Of a DNA stretch of 64,000 nt, positions 20,441 to 30,784 are shown one piece after another. The notes below the pieces were generated by a model, which worked only from the letters and a program-made list of their open reading frames with translations, ran no database searches and was not told where the DNA came from. This DNA is from Zingiber officinale (taxonomy: Eukaryota > Streptophyta > Magnoliopsida > Zingiberales > Zingiberaceae), in the NCBI RefSeq assembly GCF_018446385.1, contig NC_056000.1:54778722-54842721 (forward strand). Reading direction: 5' to 3'. Numbering within the stretch: position 1 is the first letter of the stretch; each line of letters begins with the position of its first letter. Made by a program: the position numbers and the translations under genes.

Positions 20441-21701
20441 TGTTGGATCGAAAGGGCTAGAAGGGGGGTGAATAGCGCTCGTGGCTTTCACTTTCGTTTA
20501 GGAAGAATCAGAAATAAAACATGCAGCGGAAATAATAAAAACAAATACACGAACACCAAGATTTACTTGGTTCAGAGCCTAGGGCGACTCCTACTCCAAG
20601 GCCCACGCTCATTGAGCGTTTACTTTGGACAATCACTATAAGCATGGAAGTTCTTTATAATTTAAGTACAATATTAGTGCAATAGTAAAATTTATACCGA
20701 CAACAAAAGACAATAAGTTTGAAGCTCCTAGTTGTCCAGGTCTTGCGATAGCTTCTCTGGATCGTCTTTTAAGCAGCATGGAGAAGACAGATTGCAATTT
20801 CGTTGTTGTATTAAGATGCTGCTCGAGACTTGCTTATAAAGCTTGTGGAGGGCGCCCTCAACAGCATGGAGGGCACCCTCATACTCACCAAAACCACAGT
20901 GTGGATGAGCTCTAACTTCTTCGCCGCTTATCCGCCCGAGGACGCCCTCAACCTCCATGGAGGGAGCCCTCGCACCAGTGTCTAGGGCACCCTCAAGCTC
21001 TATGAGGGTGCCCTCATGGCAAGCTGTGAGGTAGTCTCTGCATACGATTCGAGGCGCCTCCAAGCTCCATGGAGGGAGCCTCGGGTACTATTCATCTGAT
21101 GCAAAGTTGTCCAATTTGCTTCCTGCAAGATACATTAGTTCAAAATAAAGTTAGCACAATATAAACATATAAAATAAAGTATTTGATAGTCATCGGGCTG
21201 TCTGGTTCTGACTTCGGATTCCCAACTGGAAACCCTAGGCCGAACCGACGTCTATTGTTCCCTCACTGGGGAGCGCACCCTCACCTACTCCACTCAGGAG
21301 AGTTTACTTGTTAACAATTAATCCTCCAGATCAACTGGACTTTTGCTCAGCGCCTGAAGCTCCAGGATTTTCTGTCGGATGTCTGCTCCACGACCCGCCC
21401 AGTCTTTCACTTGGTTCGTAACACTAGGACTTTCCACCTAGAGTCCTCGACTCTAGGACTTTTGCCCGAAACCCTTGACCTGCCAAGACTTCCTTCTTAA
21501 GGTTACCACCCCCTACGACCTAGGGTTACCTCCCCCTAGGAGTTTCCACCTGCCTAACCACAGCTAGGACTTTTACCTAAGGTCACTTAGGACTTTCCTG
21601 CAAGCTCATTCAAACACGTTAGATAATAAATAACCTTAACTTTTAACCCTTTGCCATTATCAAAAATTAGATTCGATCGTCGGATGCTTCCCGCACCAAC
21701 A
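20441..21701 (-). repeat. Element C LTR
   Basis: About 1.26 kb, TGTTGGATCG...CGCACCAACA, with TGTTG/CAACA ends. A minus-strand TATA box (CTTTATAAGC) lies at about 20833-20842. The palindrome array at 20845-21085 lies directly upstream of it in the U3. Confidence 0.8.
20845..21085 (-). repeat. GAGGGCGCCCTC palindrome array in U3 of element C
   Basis: At least six variants of a 12-bp palindrome (GAGGGCGCCCTC, GAGGGTGCCCTC, GAGGACGCCCTC and diverged forms), often next to CTCCATGGAG, itself palindromic. It begins within a few bases of the TATA box. Confidence 0.8.
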
Positions 21702-22449
21702 GTCTATTCCCTTTTCTCCAGTGTTAAAGATGATTTCACTCAATGAGAATTAGCCATTAAAAATTTTTTTTATTTGATTATATTGTAATTGATGAATTGT
21801 GTTTTTATGCCAAAGACTAGTCTGATTTCTTGTTTTTAGTTTACTGAGACTAAAATAGAGTAACTTGAAATAGCACTGGTCTAATTTCTTGTGTTTTGAT
21901 GTCATCATTTTTTTGTTTGGTTATATTGTAATCCAAGAATTCTGTTTTTAGTTTTTGACTCCATTATATTAATGAGGTAACATAAGAATGAGATGTAATG
22001 GGGTCAATACCGAAGAATAGAAGAAGACATAAACACACGATAAACACATTGATATTTTCCTTTCTAGCTTGAGATGGAAGATTGCGACGAGATCAATGTC
22101 ATGCTGCATCAAACTGGAGGTGACCTTCAACCGTAGAAGGACCATTTTGGTTTTTGATTTTGCTAATAATTTTGACTATGTAAACTAAAACGGTGGACCA
22201 AATGCATATATTTGCTAGCTACATGGTTTACTTGCTCAAGTCAAGTGTGATGATGGTGAAGCTTCTATTACTAGTACATGTTACCACCGGACTCCTAATC
22301 TTGTCTATTTTGAATGTGTGTGTTTTGTTGAAAAAATATATTCAGCTGAATTATAGAAAAACTCGTTTGCCAATGTTGTATTTCATCTTCATCTCTAACA
22401 AAATTATATTTGGCTGAATTGTAGAAAAATTTGTTTGCCAACGTTGTAT
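21702..22449. other. Unassigned AT-rich sequence
   Basis: No gene or element is recognised. A short near-repeat (GTTTGCCAA-GTTGTATT) occurs at about 22361 and 22433, close to the presumed left edge of element D's LTR. Confidence 0.5.
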
Positions 22450-23424
22450 TGGTGAAGAAATTCTACCAATCAATAACCAAAGCTCCCTTCGGCACACAAT
22501 TAAAACCAGCACCTTGATCAGACATTTAGGCGAACAGGCATCACACAGGAATTGAAACCTCGATATCAGGGAAGAAACCAAAACCTCAACTTCAAACATC
22601 GCTCGATAGACGCCAATAGAAACACAAGAAGGCCACTCCAAGGAAATCGAGCACTATCAATGCAGATTTCACCAATCAAAAATCTGAAACATATGCAAAC
22701 CAAATGACCGAATCAAAACTCAACAAAGAAGAAGCCCTAACAGGAACGAACACACAACAAACATCTTCTTCATTCCAGGTTTCCACCCCTCTATACCTCA
22801 CAGATCTTATGTTATCACCGTTAGATATACTTGCCTGCTCTTGCGCTTCCCCGTCCTCCCCGAGACCCCTGTGACTTCCACTGCGCGTCCTCGTTTTCCC
22901 CTGTCCGATCTGCTCCTCACGGTGGCGATCGGTTTCCAAATCCAGCGTCGCCCTGAGCTTCCACAACCAAAGAAGTAGCTCCGCCAAGGGGTTGACAGCG
23001 CGTGAGGAGATGGAGGGTTGAGCCGTGGGGTGTGGGGTGATGCGAAGATTAGGACTCTTTATACCTAGGGTTATTAAGTTGGCAATAGCTTAGGTTATTA
23101 ACTTAGGTGAGGGTGGCTAATGTACCCTTATTTGTTTCCCTAATGGGTGTCAATTTAGGTAGATATAACCATTTAATCTATATTTGTTTCCCCTAGTTGA
23201 TGTTAACGTAGGTAAGTTGAGTTATTTAACCCCTATTTAATTCCTCTTAATCATATCATTTTGATCCTTCTAACCCTGTTGTACCAATTCATCTTCTAAC
23301 CCCGTCACTATCCCCTTTTTTTTTATGGAAATTCAATAATTTAAACCTCCCGTTTATGCCCATGAAGCCTCATTCTATTACTTTATTTTATAACCTCCCT
23401 AACTGGGGCTTAGGGAGCCTTACA
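22450..23424 (-). repeat. Element D 3' LTR (left limit inferred)
   Basis: In element orientation it starts TGTAAGGCTCCC right after the polypurine tract. A TATA box (GGTATAAAGAG) lies at about 23057-23068 on the minus strand. The far end is not certain; TGTATTGGTG at about 22450 would give CA on the element strand. Confidence 0.6.
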
Positions 23425-23436
23425 ATTCTCCCCTCC
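23425..23436 (-). promoter_or_regulatory. Polypurine tract of element D
   Basis: Minus-strand GGAGGGGAGAAT, directly after the end of the polyprotein frame and directly before the LTR. Confidence 0.8.
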
Positions 23437-24792
23437 TTATAAGAATTTCATCCCCGAAATTGACTTACCAAATAAATCCGGATAGCGGCCGCGCATATCT
23501 TGTTCCGTTTCCCAGGTGGCCTCCTCCATCTGCTGGTTTCCCCATAAAATCTTCACCATCTTGATCTCCTTGTTCCTCAATTTCCGTACTTGACGCTCAA
23601 GAATCTGTTTTGGGCATTCCTCGTAGGTCAGATCTGATGTCCACTGCATGGTCTCATGTCCAATCACATGAGAGGGGTTAGATATGTATCGTCTAAGCAT
23701 AGATACATGGAACACATTGTGTACCCCGGACAGATTTGGTGGTAGGGCAACCCTATAAGCTCGAGTTCCAATCCTGTCCAAAATCTCAAATGGCCCAATA
23801 TACCTTGGACTGAGCTTCCCTTTCTTTCTGAACCTCAGTACCCCTTTCATTGGTGACACTTTAAGAAATACATGATCTCTAACTGAAAATTCCAAATCTC
23901 TTCGTCGCTGATCAACATAATTCTTTTGACGACTTTGCGCTGCTTGCATTCTATTCCGAATCTTCTCCACTAGCTCTACTGTTTGGGTCACTATGTCTGG
24001 GCCCAGAACTATCCTCTCGCCGACTTCATCCCAATATAACGGTGTTCTGCACTTCCTTCCATACAATGCCTCATATGGAGTCATACCTATAGTTGCCTGA
24101 TAACTGTTATTATAAGTGAATTCTATCAGAGGAAGCTTTGACTCCCAATTTCCCTTGAAATCCATCATACATGCTCGTAGCAGGTCCTCCAAAATCTGAA
24201 TCACCCGTTCAGACTGACCATCCGTCTGGGGATGGAAGGCGGTACTAAAAGTGAGCATGGTATCCATTCCCCGATGTAGACTTTCCCAGAATCCCAAGGT
24301 AAATTTTGGATCTCTGTCTGAGACAATTTGAACTGGGATCCCATGTAGCCGCACTACTTCTCTTATGTATAGCTCTGCATACTGCATCATCGTGAAGGTG
24401 GTTTTTACTGGTAGGAAATGTTCCGACTTGGTCAATCGGTCCACAATAACCCATACAAGGTTTGATCCCTTAGGAGTGGTTGGTAGACACACCACGAAAT
24501 CCATGGCAACTTCTTCCCACTTCCAGACAGGGATCGGAAGTGGCTCCAGCAGTCTTGCTGGTCTCTGATGCTCAGTCTTTACTTGTTGACATGTGAGGCA
24601 TTCATGCACTACCTTGACTATGTCCTTTTTCATACTTGGTCGCCAATACAGTAACTTCATATTCCTGTACATCTTTGTGCTCCCAGGATGTGTGGAATAT
24701 GGGGTGTTATGCGCTTCATTCATGAGATCCTCTCGAAGTGTACCCATCTTAGGTACCCAGATGCGGTCCTTGTATTGCACGACTCCACCCAC
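23437..24792 (-). CDS. Element D integrase and chromodomain
   Basis: Open frame of 451 residues. An HHCC-like zinc-binding region at the start has HNTPYSTHPGSTKMYRN and CLTCQQVK. The integrase core follows, about residues 85-250, with DFVVCLPTT, DRLTKSEHFLPV, IVSDRDPKF and FHPQTDGQSERV; the D,D,E residues are visible. The C-terminal part has the GPFEILDRIG block. From about residue 385 a chromodomain-like segment (YEECPKQILERQVRKLRNK, then VKILWGNQQMEEATWE) is typical of the Tekay/Del group and is thought to direct insertion to marked chromatin. This part reads whole, but the element as a whole is broken. Confidence 0.9.
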   Translation of the reverse strand: MGGVVQYKDRIWVPKMGTLREDLMNEAHNTPYSTHPGSTKMYRNMKLLYWRPSMKKDIVKVVHECLTCQQVKTEHQRPARLLEPLPIPVWKWEEVAMDFVVCLPTTPKGSNLVWVIVDRLTKSEHFLPVKTTFTMMQYAELYIREVVRLHGIPVQIVSDRDPKFTLGFWESLHRGMDTMLTFSTAFHPQTDGQSERVIQILEDLLRACMMDFKGNWESKLPLIEFTYNNSYQATIGMTPYEALYGRKCRTPLYWDEVGERIVLGPDIVTQTVELVEKIRNRMQAAQSRQKNYVDQRRRDLEFSVRDHVFLKVSPMKGVLRFRKKGKLSPRYIGPFEILDRIGTRAYRVALPPNLSGVHNVFHVSMLRRYISNPSHVIGHETMQWTSDLTYEECPKQILERQVRKLRNKEIKMVKILWGNQQMEEATWETEQDMRGRYPDLFGKSISGMKFL

Positions 24793-24846
24793 AGTAGAGT
24801 AAATAGCCTGCCCTTTTTCTTCATCTTTCCTCTTCCACTCTGTTAA

Positions 24847-26725
24847 TTATTGGTCCACCATCTGTCCTTCCCGGATCTGATCTAGTAAATTTGACTTTAC
24901 GATCAATGCTGACAATTTAAGCTGCTCCCTTGGTGCTACTACCTCCAAATTCAATCGTTGGAATTCCGATATCAACTGTTGTTGGTTGGTTAGTTGCGAC
25001 AACATGGCGGATTTGTGGCTCAAAGCATCAGCTACCACGTTAGCCTTACCCGGATGATAGTTGATGTTACAGTCGTAATCCTTCACTAACTCCAGCCACC
25101 GTCTCTGTGTCATATTTAATTCCTTCTGTGTGAAGAAATATTTCAAACTCTTGTGGTCTGTGTAGATCTCACATCGTTCCCCGTAAAGGTAATGCCTCTA
25201 GATCTTTAGAGCAAATATAACCGCCGCTAGCTCCAAATCATGGGTGGGATAGTTTTGCTCGTGTACCTTCAACTGACGTGAGGCATACGCAATGACCTTC
25301 CCGTTCTGCATTAGCACAGCTCCCAGTCCAGTTTTGGAGGCGTCAGTGTACACCACAAACCGTCCAGAACCATCCGGTATCGTAAGCACTTGTGACGTCG
25401 TCAATCTTCCTTTCAACTCCTCAAAGCTTTTCATGCACCGATCTGTCCATTCATATCTTACCCCCTTCTTAGTCAGCGAGGTCAGCGGCAAGGTAATCCG
25501 GGAAAAATTCTGGATGAACCTTCGATAGTAACCTACCAATCCCAAGAAACTCCATATCTCAGAATTATTCTTTGGCGTATCCCAATTCCAGATTGCCTCA
25601 ACTTTGGCCGGATCCACTTCTATCCCGTTCCCTGAGACAATGTGCCCTAGAAATGGAATCTGATTCAGCCAAAAGTCACACTTGCTAAATTTGGCATACA
25701 AATGATGATCCTTCAACGTCTGTAGCACCGTGGTTAAATGCAGACGATGTTCTTGGCAATTTCGAGAGTAAATTAATATATCGTCAATGAAGACAATAAT
25801 AAACTGGTCCAAGCAGGAGTGAAATACTCGATTCATCAAGTCCATAATGCTGCTGGGGCATTTGTGAGTCCGGATGGCATAACCAGGAACTCGTAATGCC
25901 CGTATCGGGTTCTGAATGCTGTTTTGTGCACATCTTCCTCCTTTACCTTCATATGATGATACCCTGATCGCAAATCGATTTTTGAAAACACTGTTGCTCC
26001 CTGTAACTGGTCGAACAGGTCATCGATCCTGGGCAATGGGTACTTGTTCTTGATTGTCACTCGATTCAGCTCCCGGTAATGATGCACAGCCACATGGTCC
26101 CATCTTTCTTGCGTACGAATAACACCGGGGCTCCCCATGGTGACACGCTTGGTCGTATAAAACCCTTGTCCAGCAATTCCTGCAATTGCCCCTTCAACTC
26201 TTTCATTTCGGTAGGCGCAAACCGATATGGTGCTTTTGACACCGGCGTAGTTCCCAGTACTAGTTCTATTCCGAATTCCACCTCCCGAGTCGGGGGTAGA
26301 CCTGTAACATCCTCTGGAAACACCTCTGGGAAGTCTTGGGCTATTTCCACTTCCTCCAAACTTGGTCGTTGTGTCCCCGACTTAATCGAGATGTGAACTA
26401 AAATCCCCTCACATCCCTTGCTTAGCATACATCAAGCTTTGCACATGGAGATCATGTGGGGAACAGCTATCTGTGAAGCTGCTTGAAAAATGAGGAGTTT
26501 TTCATTTGGTAGCTTTAACTTAACCGTCCGCTATTTACAATCGATGACTGCCTCGTGCTGAACCAACCAGTCCATGCCAAGGATCACATCAAACTCTGTC
26601 ATTTCCAACACGATGAACCTCGCGCCCACCATATGATCTTGCATCATCATCTGACAGTTCTTTACCATCCTGTTGCTATGCAATTCCTCCCCTGACGATA
26701 ATGAAACACTATATCCCGCAACCAT
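24847..26725 (-). pseudogene. Element D protease, RT and RNase H region
   Basis: Protease remnant near 26531-26725 (FDVILGMDWL). RT at about 25500-26400 with [52 protein letters not shown] and [11 protein letters not shown]. RNase H at about 24850-25400 with [14 protein letters not shown] and NVVADALS. Order as in all Ty3/gypsy pol genes. Fossil with a few breaks. Confidence 0.85.
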
Positions 26726-27895
26726 TCATTTAGGTATAATGCCGAGTTTTGTGAGGTAAGCCTCAGATATAAAGGAATGTGTAGCTACGAAATCTATTAA
26801 TACATGGGCTAGAATATTGGCAATATAAATCATACTTGTGATAATAGCTGTGTCCAGGTCCACCTGCTCTTGAGTCATCGCAAATACTCTCCCTTTGGTT
26901 GGCTCCGTGAGCAGTGGACATTCTCTTGCGAAGTGTCCTGACTTCTTACACATATAGCAAGCATCTGTACCCGTCAAACACTGCCCAGTGTGAATCTTCT
27001 CGCACTTGGAACAGCGAACCTTGTTTTCAGCCCTGACACCAGTGCCTTCAGCTGCTTGTATCTTCTGAATTTGCTGCCACGGCTGCGCCTGCTTAAACGG
27101 TTGCTTTCCTGGATTCTGACCCGGAACTGACCTCTTCTTTCCCGGCTCCTGCTGATCCCGTCCCTGATAACTCAATCTCTTGTTCTGAGCTTCCTTGACC
27201 ATGTCATTTCTATCTCTTTCAGACATCAGTGCTTGGTCAATTGCCTCTCTGAATGTGGTGACCCGACTCAACCTGACATCATGGCGAATAGCCGGCCTCA
27301 ACCCTTCGGTGAAGTGCTTCAATTCTTCGACTGGTTGGCTGGTAATCATAGGTACGAAATAGAGTCCTCTCTCGAACCTCCTGACATACTCCGCCACCGT
27401 CATATCTCCTAGGCGAAGCTCCAAGAATTCTCGTGCCAGTCGTGTCCTGTTGTCAACTGTGAAATACTTTCCATAGAATACCTCCTTAAAATCAGCCCAA
27501 GTCAAAATAGTTAGATCTACAGTCAGCCACGCACCCTCCCACCATACTCGAGCATCATCCCGGAGCATGAATATCGCACACCTGACCTTGTCCGCATCTG
27601 TGAGCTGCATGAAGTCAAATATCGTTTCCAGAGACCGAATCCATCCCTCTGCAGCGATTGGGTCTGTGGCGCCTTTAAACTCCATTGGTCTAAGCTCCCG
27701 AAACTGCTTGTAGACCGGTTGCGTACTAGATGTAGAACGTCTGGGTGTGCTCCCCTGCTCCCTAGCCTGCAATATTTGTTGAATCCGTTCCCCATGAATG
27801 CAGTTCTGCTCATGTAGAAGTGCAGTAAATCCTTCTAGAAACTGGTTGTTCTGACCGCTCATCTCTCTGTTGTTGTTGTTTCTTCTACCAGCCAT
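26726..27895 (-). CDS. Element D gag
   Basis: Open frame of 389 residues. The N-terminal part is Asn-rich. The retrotransposon gag domain lies at about residues 60-200 (LRPMEFKGATDPIAAEGWI, CAIFMLRDDARVWWEG, FYGKYFTVDNR, EFLELRLGDMTVAEY). A basic Gln-rich linker follows, then a CCHC zinc knuckle (CYMCKKSGHFAREC) at about 315-328, and the start of a protease-like segment. A standard chromovirus gag that would form particles and bind RNA. Broken element overall. Confidence 0.88.
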   Translation of the reverse strand: MAGRRNNNNREMSGQNNQFLEGFTALLHEQNCIHGERIQQILQAREQGSTPRRSTSSTQPVYKQFRELRPMEFKGATDPIAAEGWIRSLETIFDFMQLTDADKVRCAIFMLRDDARVWWEGAWLTVDLTILTWADFKEVFYGKYFTVDNRTRLAREFLELRLGDMTVAEYVRRFERGLYFVPMITSQPVEELKHFTEGLRPAIRHDVRLSRVTTFREAIDQALMSERDRNDMVKEAQNKRLSYQGRDQQEPGKKRSVPGQNPGKQPFKQAQPWQQIQKIQAAEGTGVRAENKVRCSKCEKIHTGQCLTGTDACYMCKKSGHFARECPLLTEPTKGRVFAMTQEQVDLDTAIITSMIYIANILAHVLIDFVATHSFISEAYLTKLGIIPK

Positions 27896-28078
27896 ATCCT
27901 GTACATTTCCGATTTAATCTCATTCATATTCCATAATTACATATCAGTATATCAATCATAATATGACTAAGTTATCACATTAAATACAAAACTAAAATAA
28001 TGTAGATCTTACAAACTGTTGGCTGAAGTAGTCGAGTTCCTGACGAGATGGCTAGCGCATGATGTCCCTTAGGAGTGT

Positions 28079-28092
28079 GGCTCTGATAGCAA
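28079..28092 (-). promoter_or_regulatory. Primer-binding-site-like sequence of element D
   Basis: Minus-strand TTGCTATCAGAGCC resembles the tRNA-Met site TGGTATCAGAGCC with one clear mismatch. It is about 12 bases from the TTACA end of the neighbouring LTR, farther than usual. Confidence 0.6.
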
Positions 28093-28103
28093 CAGAAACA
28101 TCC

Positions 28104-28760
28104 TGTAACCAACCCTCTTTTTTTTTTTTTTTTTGCGCCATCCACAAGCGGTGTAGAATTGCTCCAAGACATGTTTCTCCCTGACGGCTCGCCTCCCCCT
28201 GGCAAAAAGGGTTAAAACCCTTATATAGACTTAGGGTTGGCCGCGGCGGCACGACCGTGTAAGGGTGGCACAGCCGTGCCCTTCTTCGGTTCGGTGCGTG
28301 GCTGCACGGTCGTGCAGGGTTGCACGGTCGTGTAGCCCTTAGGCTCTGTCTCCTGGGGCACGACCGTGCAGGGGTGCACGGTCATGCAAGTCTCCTTCTC
28401 TGTCTGGGGTGGCACGGTCGTGCAGGGTTGCACGACCGTGTGCTGACTGGCTGTTGTTGTGGTCGCACGACTGTGCAGGGTTGCATGGCCGTGTGCTCTT
28501 CCTCTCCTGTTTGGCCACACGGACGTGCAGGGTTGCACGACCATGTCGTCTGGTTGGTTCTGGTGCATCAATGTCCTCCGTTCAAGCTCCGAAAATCTTT
28601 CCTGTCAACATAAAACCAAACAAAGAGCAGATATCCGAACAAAACAATAGATATGATGAATTCAAGATAAAAGATGTGATCATGTGAAGAATATATGTGC
28701 ATCAGTCACGTGAATGTGCGCTAAAACATGCGTAGAAGATCATAATATTTGCGTACATCA
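28104..28760 (-). repeat. Short Athila-like LTR next to the 5' end of element D
   Basis: In minus orientation it starts TGATGTACGCAAAT and ends GGTTGGTTACA. The first about 130 bases resemble the start of the LTRs of A and B (shared GCACATTCAC and TTCGGATATCTGCT-like strings). It has a palindrome array at 28244-28555 and a TATA box (CTATATAAGG) at about 28222-28232. At 657 bp it is far shorter than the 1.74-kb LTRs of A and B, and it is unlike the left LTR of D. An 18-base poly-T tract lies near its left end. Either D's own hybrid LTR or a truncated Athila-type LTR joined to D. Confidence 0.6.
28244..28555 (-). repeat. CACGGTCGTGCA palindrome array
   Basis: About ten dyads in the form CACGACCGTG, CACGGTCGTG or GGTCGTGCAGGGTTGCACGG (arms GTCGTGCA and TGCACGG around a short spacer). 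It lies just upstream of a minus-strand TATA box. A distinct variant of the array in elements A and B, with TGCA-flanked arms. Confidence 0.8.
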
Positions 28761-30496
28761 TTTGACATAATGTCCTTCAAGAATTTGGCAAACTTGGGCA
28801 TTTGTAGAATTGCATCAATAAGTGACACTTCAACACATATTTCCTTAACTTTCTCCAAGAATTTGCCAAACTCTTCATCCTTCTTGAGCATTACAAGTCT
28901 TTGAGGAAAAGGAACAACTCTACTTTGTTGGTTAAGTGGAAGAGTCTCTTCAACCTTAGTGGTACTCTCCTTATCATCTTGAATCTGATTTGGCGTTGAA
29001 GGAGAGAGCTCTTCTTCAGTTTGCATCCCTTTTGGAGCAGTCACTTGGGGATCTCCCAAGGTTCGTCCGCTCCTAAGTTCAATTCTATTACAATGCTCCA
29101 AAGGATTAACATCAGGTTTACCAAGTAGTTGTCCTGGTGCTCTAGAAGATGAGGAAGCTAATTGGGCAATCTGGCTATCCAGAATCTTTTGATGTCTATC
29201 AGAATTATCCATTCTCTAAGTAAGCTTCAAAATGTCCTGCTTCATTTCATTTTGATTAGAGATAATTTCTTCAAGCATCTTTTCGATTTTAGACATAGGA
29301 AAGCCTTGAGAAGATTGTTGCTGAAAATTCTGCTGCCCAGATTGAAAATTAGGTCTTGCCCCCATAGATGGTCCTTGATCTTGATTTTTCCTATAGGAAA
29401 AATTAGAATGACTTTTCCACCTAGGGTTGTATGTATTTGAGTATGGGTTGTTCTGCCTTTGATTAAGACCCATGATGGCGTCACATTGCTCTAATTGATT
29501 GATTTGTGTAGTGATAGCCCCCAATAGACATGAGTCATTAGAATGTTCTGAACTTCCACATAATTCACAAGAAGAAACAATGACATTGACCGTACTTGGA
29601 ATAGCTCCCATGTTTTTAAATCTCTTTGTAAGAGCATCCAGTTTTGCAGCCAATAAAGTAACTGCATCAACATCAAATTTCCCTGATGCTTTTGTTGTTG
29701 GGTTCACACAAGAATAGCCACCACTTCTTTCATTAGCCCATTGATGGTGATTTTGTGCTACACTTTCAATTATTTCTTCGTCTTCATCCAAGCTCTTGTT
29801 CATAAGCGCCCCTCCAGCAGCTGAATCAAGGGACACCTTTGTATGATAATTGATGTCATTATAAAATGTATGTAACACTAACCACCTCTCCAAACCATGG
29901 TGTGGGTATTGTCTGAGAATACTATTATATCTATCCCAAGCTTCAAATAGAGATTCTGAGTCGGTTTGTTTGAAACTTGCAATAAGATTCCTCATATGAG
30001 CTGTTTTACTGGGAGGATAGAATTTATCAAGAAATTGCTACTCACATTGTTCCCATGTGGTGATGCTATTTGAAGCTAAAGAATTCAACTATTTATTAGC
30101 TCTATCTCTTAAAGAAAACCCAAACAATAGTAAGTGGACAGCTTCGTAAGGAACACCATTCATCTTCATTGTGCTGCATATCTCATAGAAGACCTCCAAG
30201 TGTTGATTCGGGTCTTCATGCGGTCCTCCACCAAATTGATTTTGCTGCACCATAGAAATAATAGTCGGTTTGATCTCAAAATTATTTTCTTCGATTGAAG
30301 GTCTTGAAATACTAGATCGAAAACCCCTAGTGTAAGGTGCTGCATAATCCTTTAGTGGTCTATTAGCCATGATAGAATGTTCTTGTTCTTCTAAATGTCT
30401 TTGTAGAATTTTTCTTCTATGAAATGTTCTGTCTATCTCAGGGTCTAGAGGAAGAAGTTCTCCTGCAAAGTTAGATCTTCGCATACACAAGAACAA
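28761..30496 (-). pseudogene. Element B gag and protease-linker region
   Basis: Athila gag signature in order: NFEIKPTIISMVQQNQFGG with EDPNQHLEVFYEIC, FEAWDRYNSILRQYPHHGLE, an Asn/Gln-rich YNPRWKSHSNFSY block, ELRSGRTLG, and VPFPQRLVMLKKDEEFGKFL with the MPKFAKFLKDI end. In Athila elements the protease follows this block, but the sequence is cut there. A Cys-containing segment (CELCGSSEHSNDSC) looks like the zinc knuckle. Fossil with several breaks. Confidence 0.88.
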
Positions 30497-30760
30497 GATT
30501 GCAAAATGATAGTTGTTTAAAAGAAAAAGAAAGAAGAACGAAACTAAATCAAAGACAAGAAAAATAGAGAAAAATTAGATTAGAATGTTAGAAAATTAAA
30601 AGTGCAGAATTAGAATTGCAACAAGCAAGAAGTAGAAAAGAATAAAAGAAAAAGTTATGAAAATAGAATTCTAAAAACTAGATTCAACTATGCAAATGAA
30701 AAGAAAAGAAAAGTTATGTTTAGTCTAACACAATTGATAATCCCTAATGTTATAGCGCAG

Positions 30761-30777
30761 TTCCCGACAATGACGCC
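30761..30777 (-). promoter_or_regulatory. Primer-binding site of element B
   Basis: Minus-strand TGGCGTCATTGTCGGGAA, close to the tRNA-Asp type site TGGCGCCGTTGCCGGGGA, seven bases inside the LTR. Confidence 0.7.
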
Positions 30778-30784
30778 AAAAACT

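Larger units (their letters stand above)
19326..21701 (-). mobile_element. Copia element C (SIRE-type), 5' end only
   Basis: Minus-strand fossil consisting of 5' LTR (20441-21701), tRNA-Met primer-binding site and most of gag. It is cut at 19325 by the LTR of F. Its missing pol half is not on the other side of F, where GST copy 1 and the duplicated block lie, so the remainder was deleted or rearranged away. Confidence 0.8.
22450..28103 (-). mobile_element. Ty3/gypsy chromovirus D (Tekay/Del-type)
   Basis: Minus-strand element with 3' LTR on the left and internal region 23425-28103 holding gag, protease, RT, RNase H, integrase and a C-terminal chromodomain. The order and the chromodomain place it in the Tekay/Del group. 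The left limit of the 3' LTR (about 22450) is inferred. The sequence on the right where the 5' LTR should be (28104-28760) does not resemble the left LTR. Broken fossil with a few breaks; otherwise well preserved. Confidence 0.85.

Noticed and set aside
22676-22987. 103-residue minus-strand ORF, Arg/Glu-rich
   Set aside because: It lies in the transcribed part of the D LTR, downstream of its TATA box. Probably leader sequence, not a host gene.
28130-28150. Poly-T tract as a retrogene or SINE poly-A tail
   Set aside because: No coding or pol III sequence adjoins it. It lies within the LTR next to element D and may mark a junction only.
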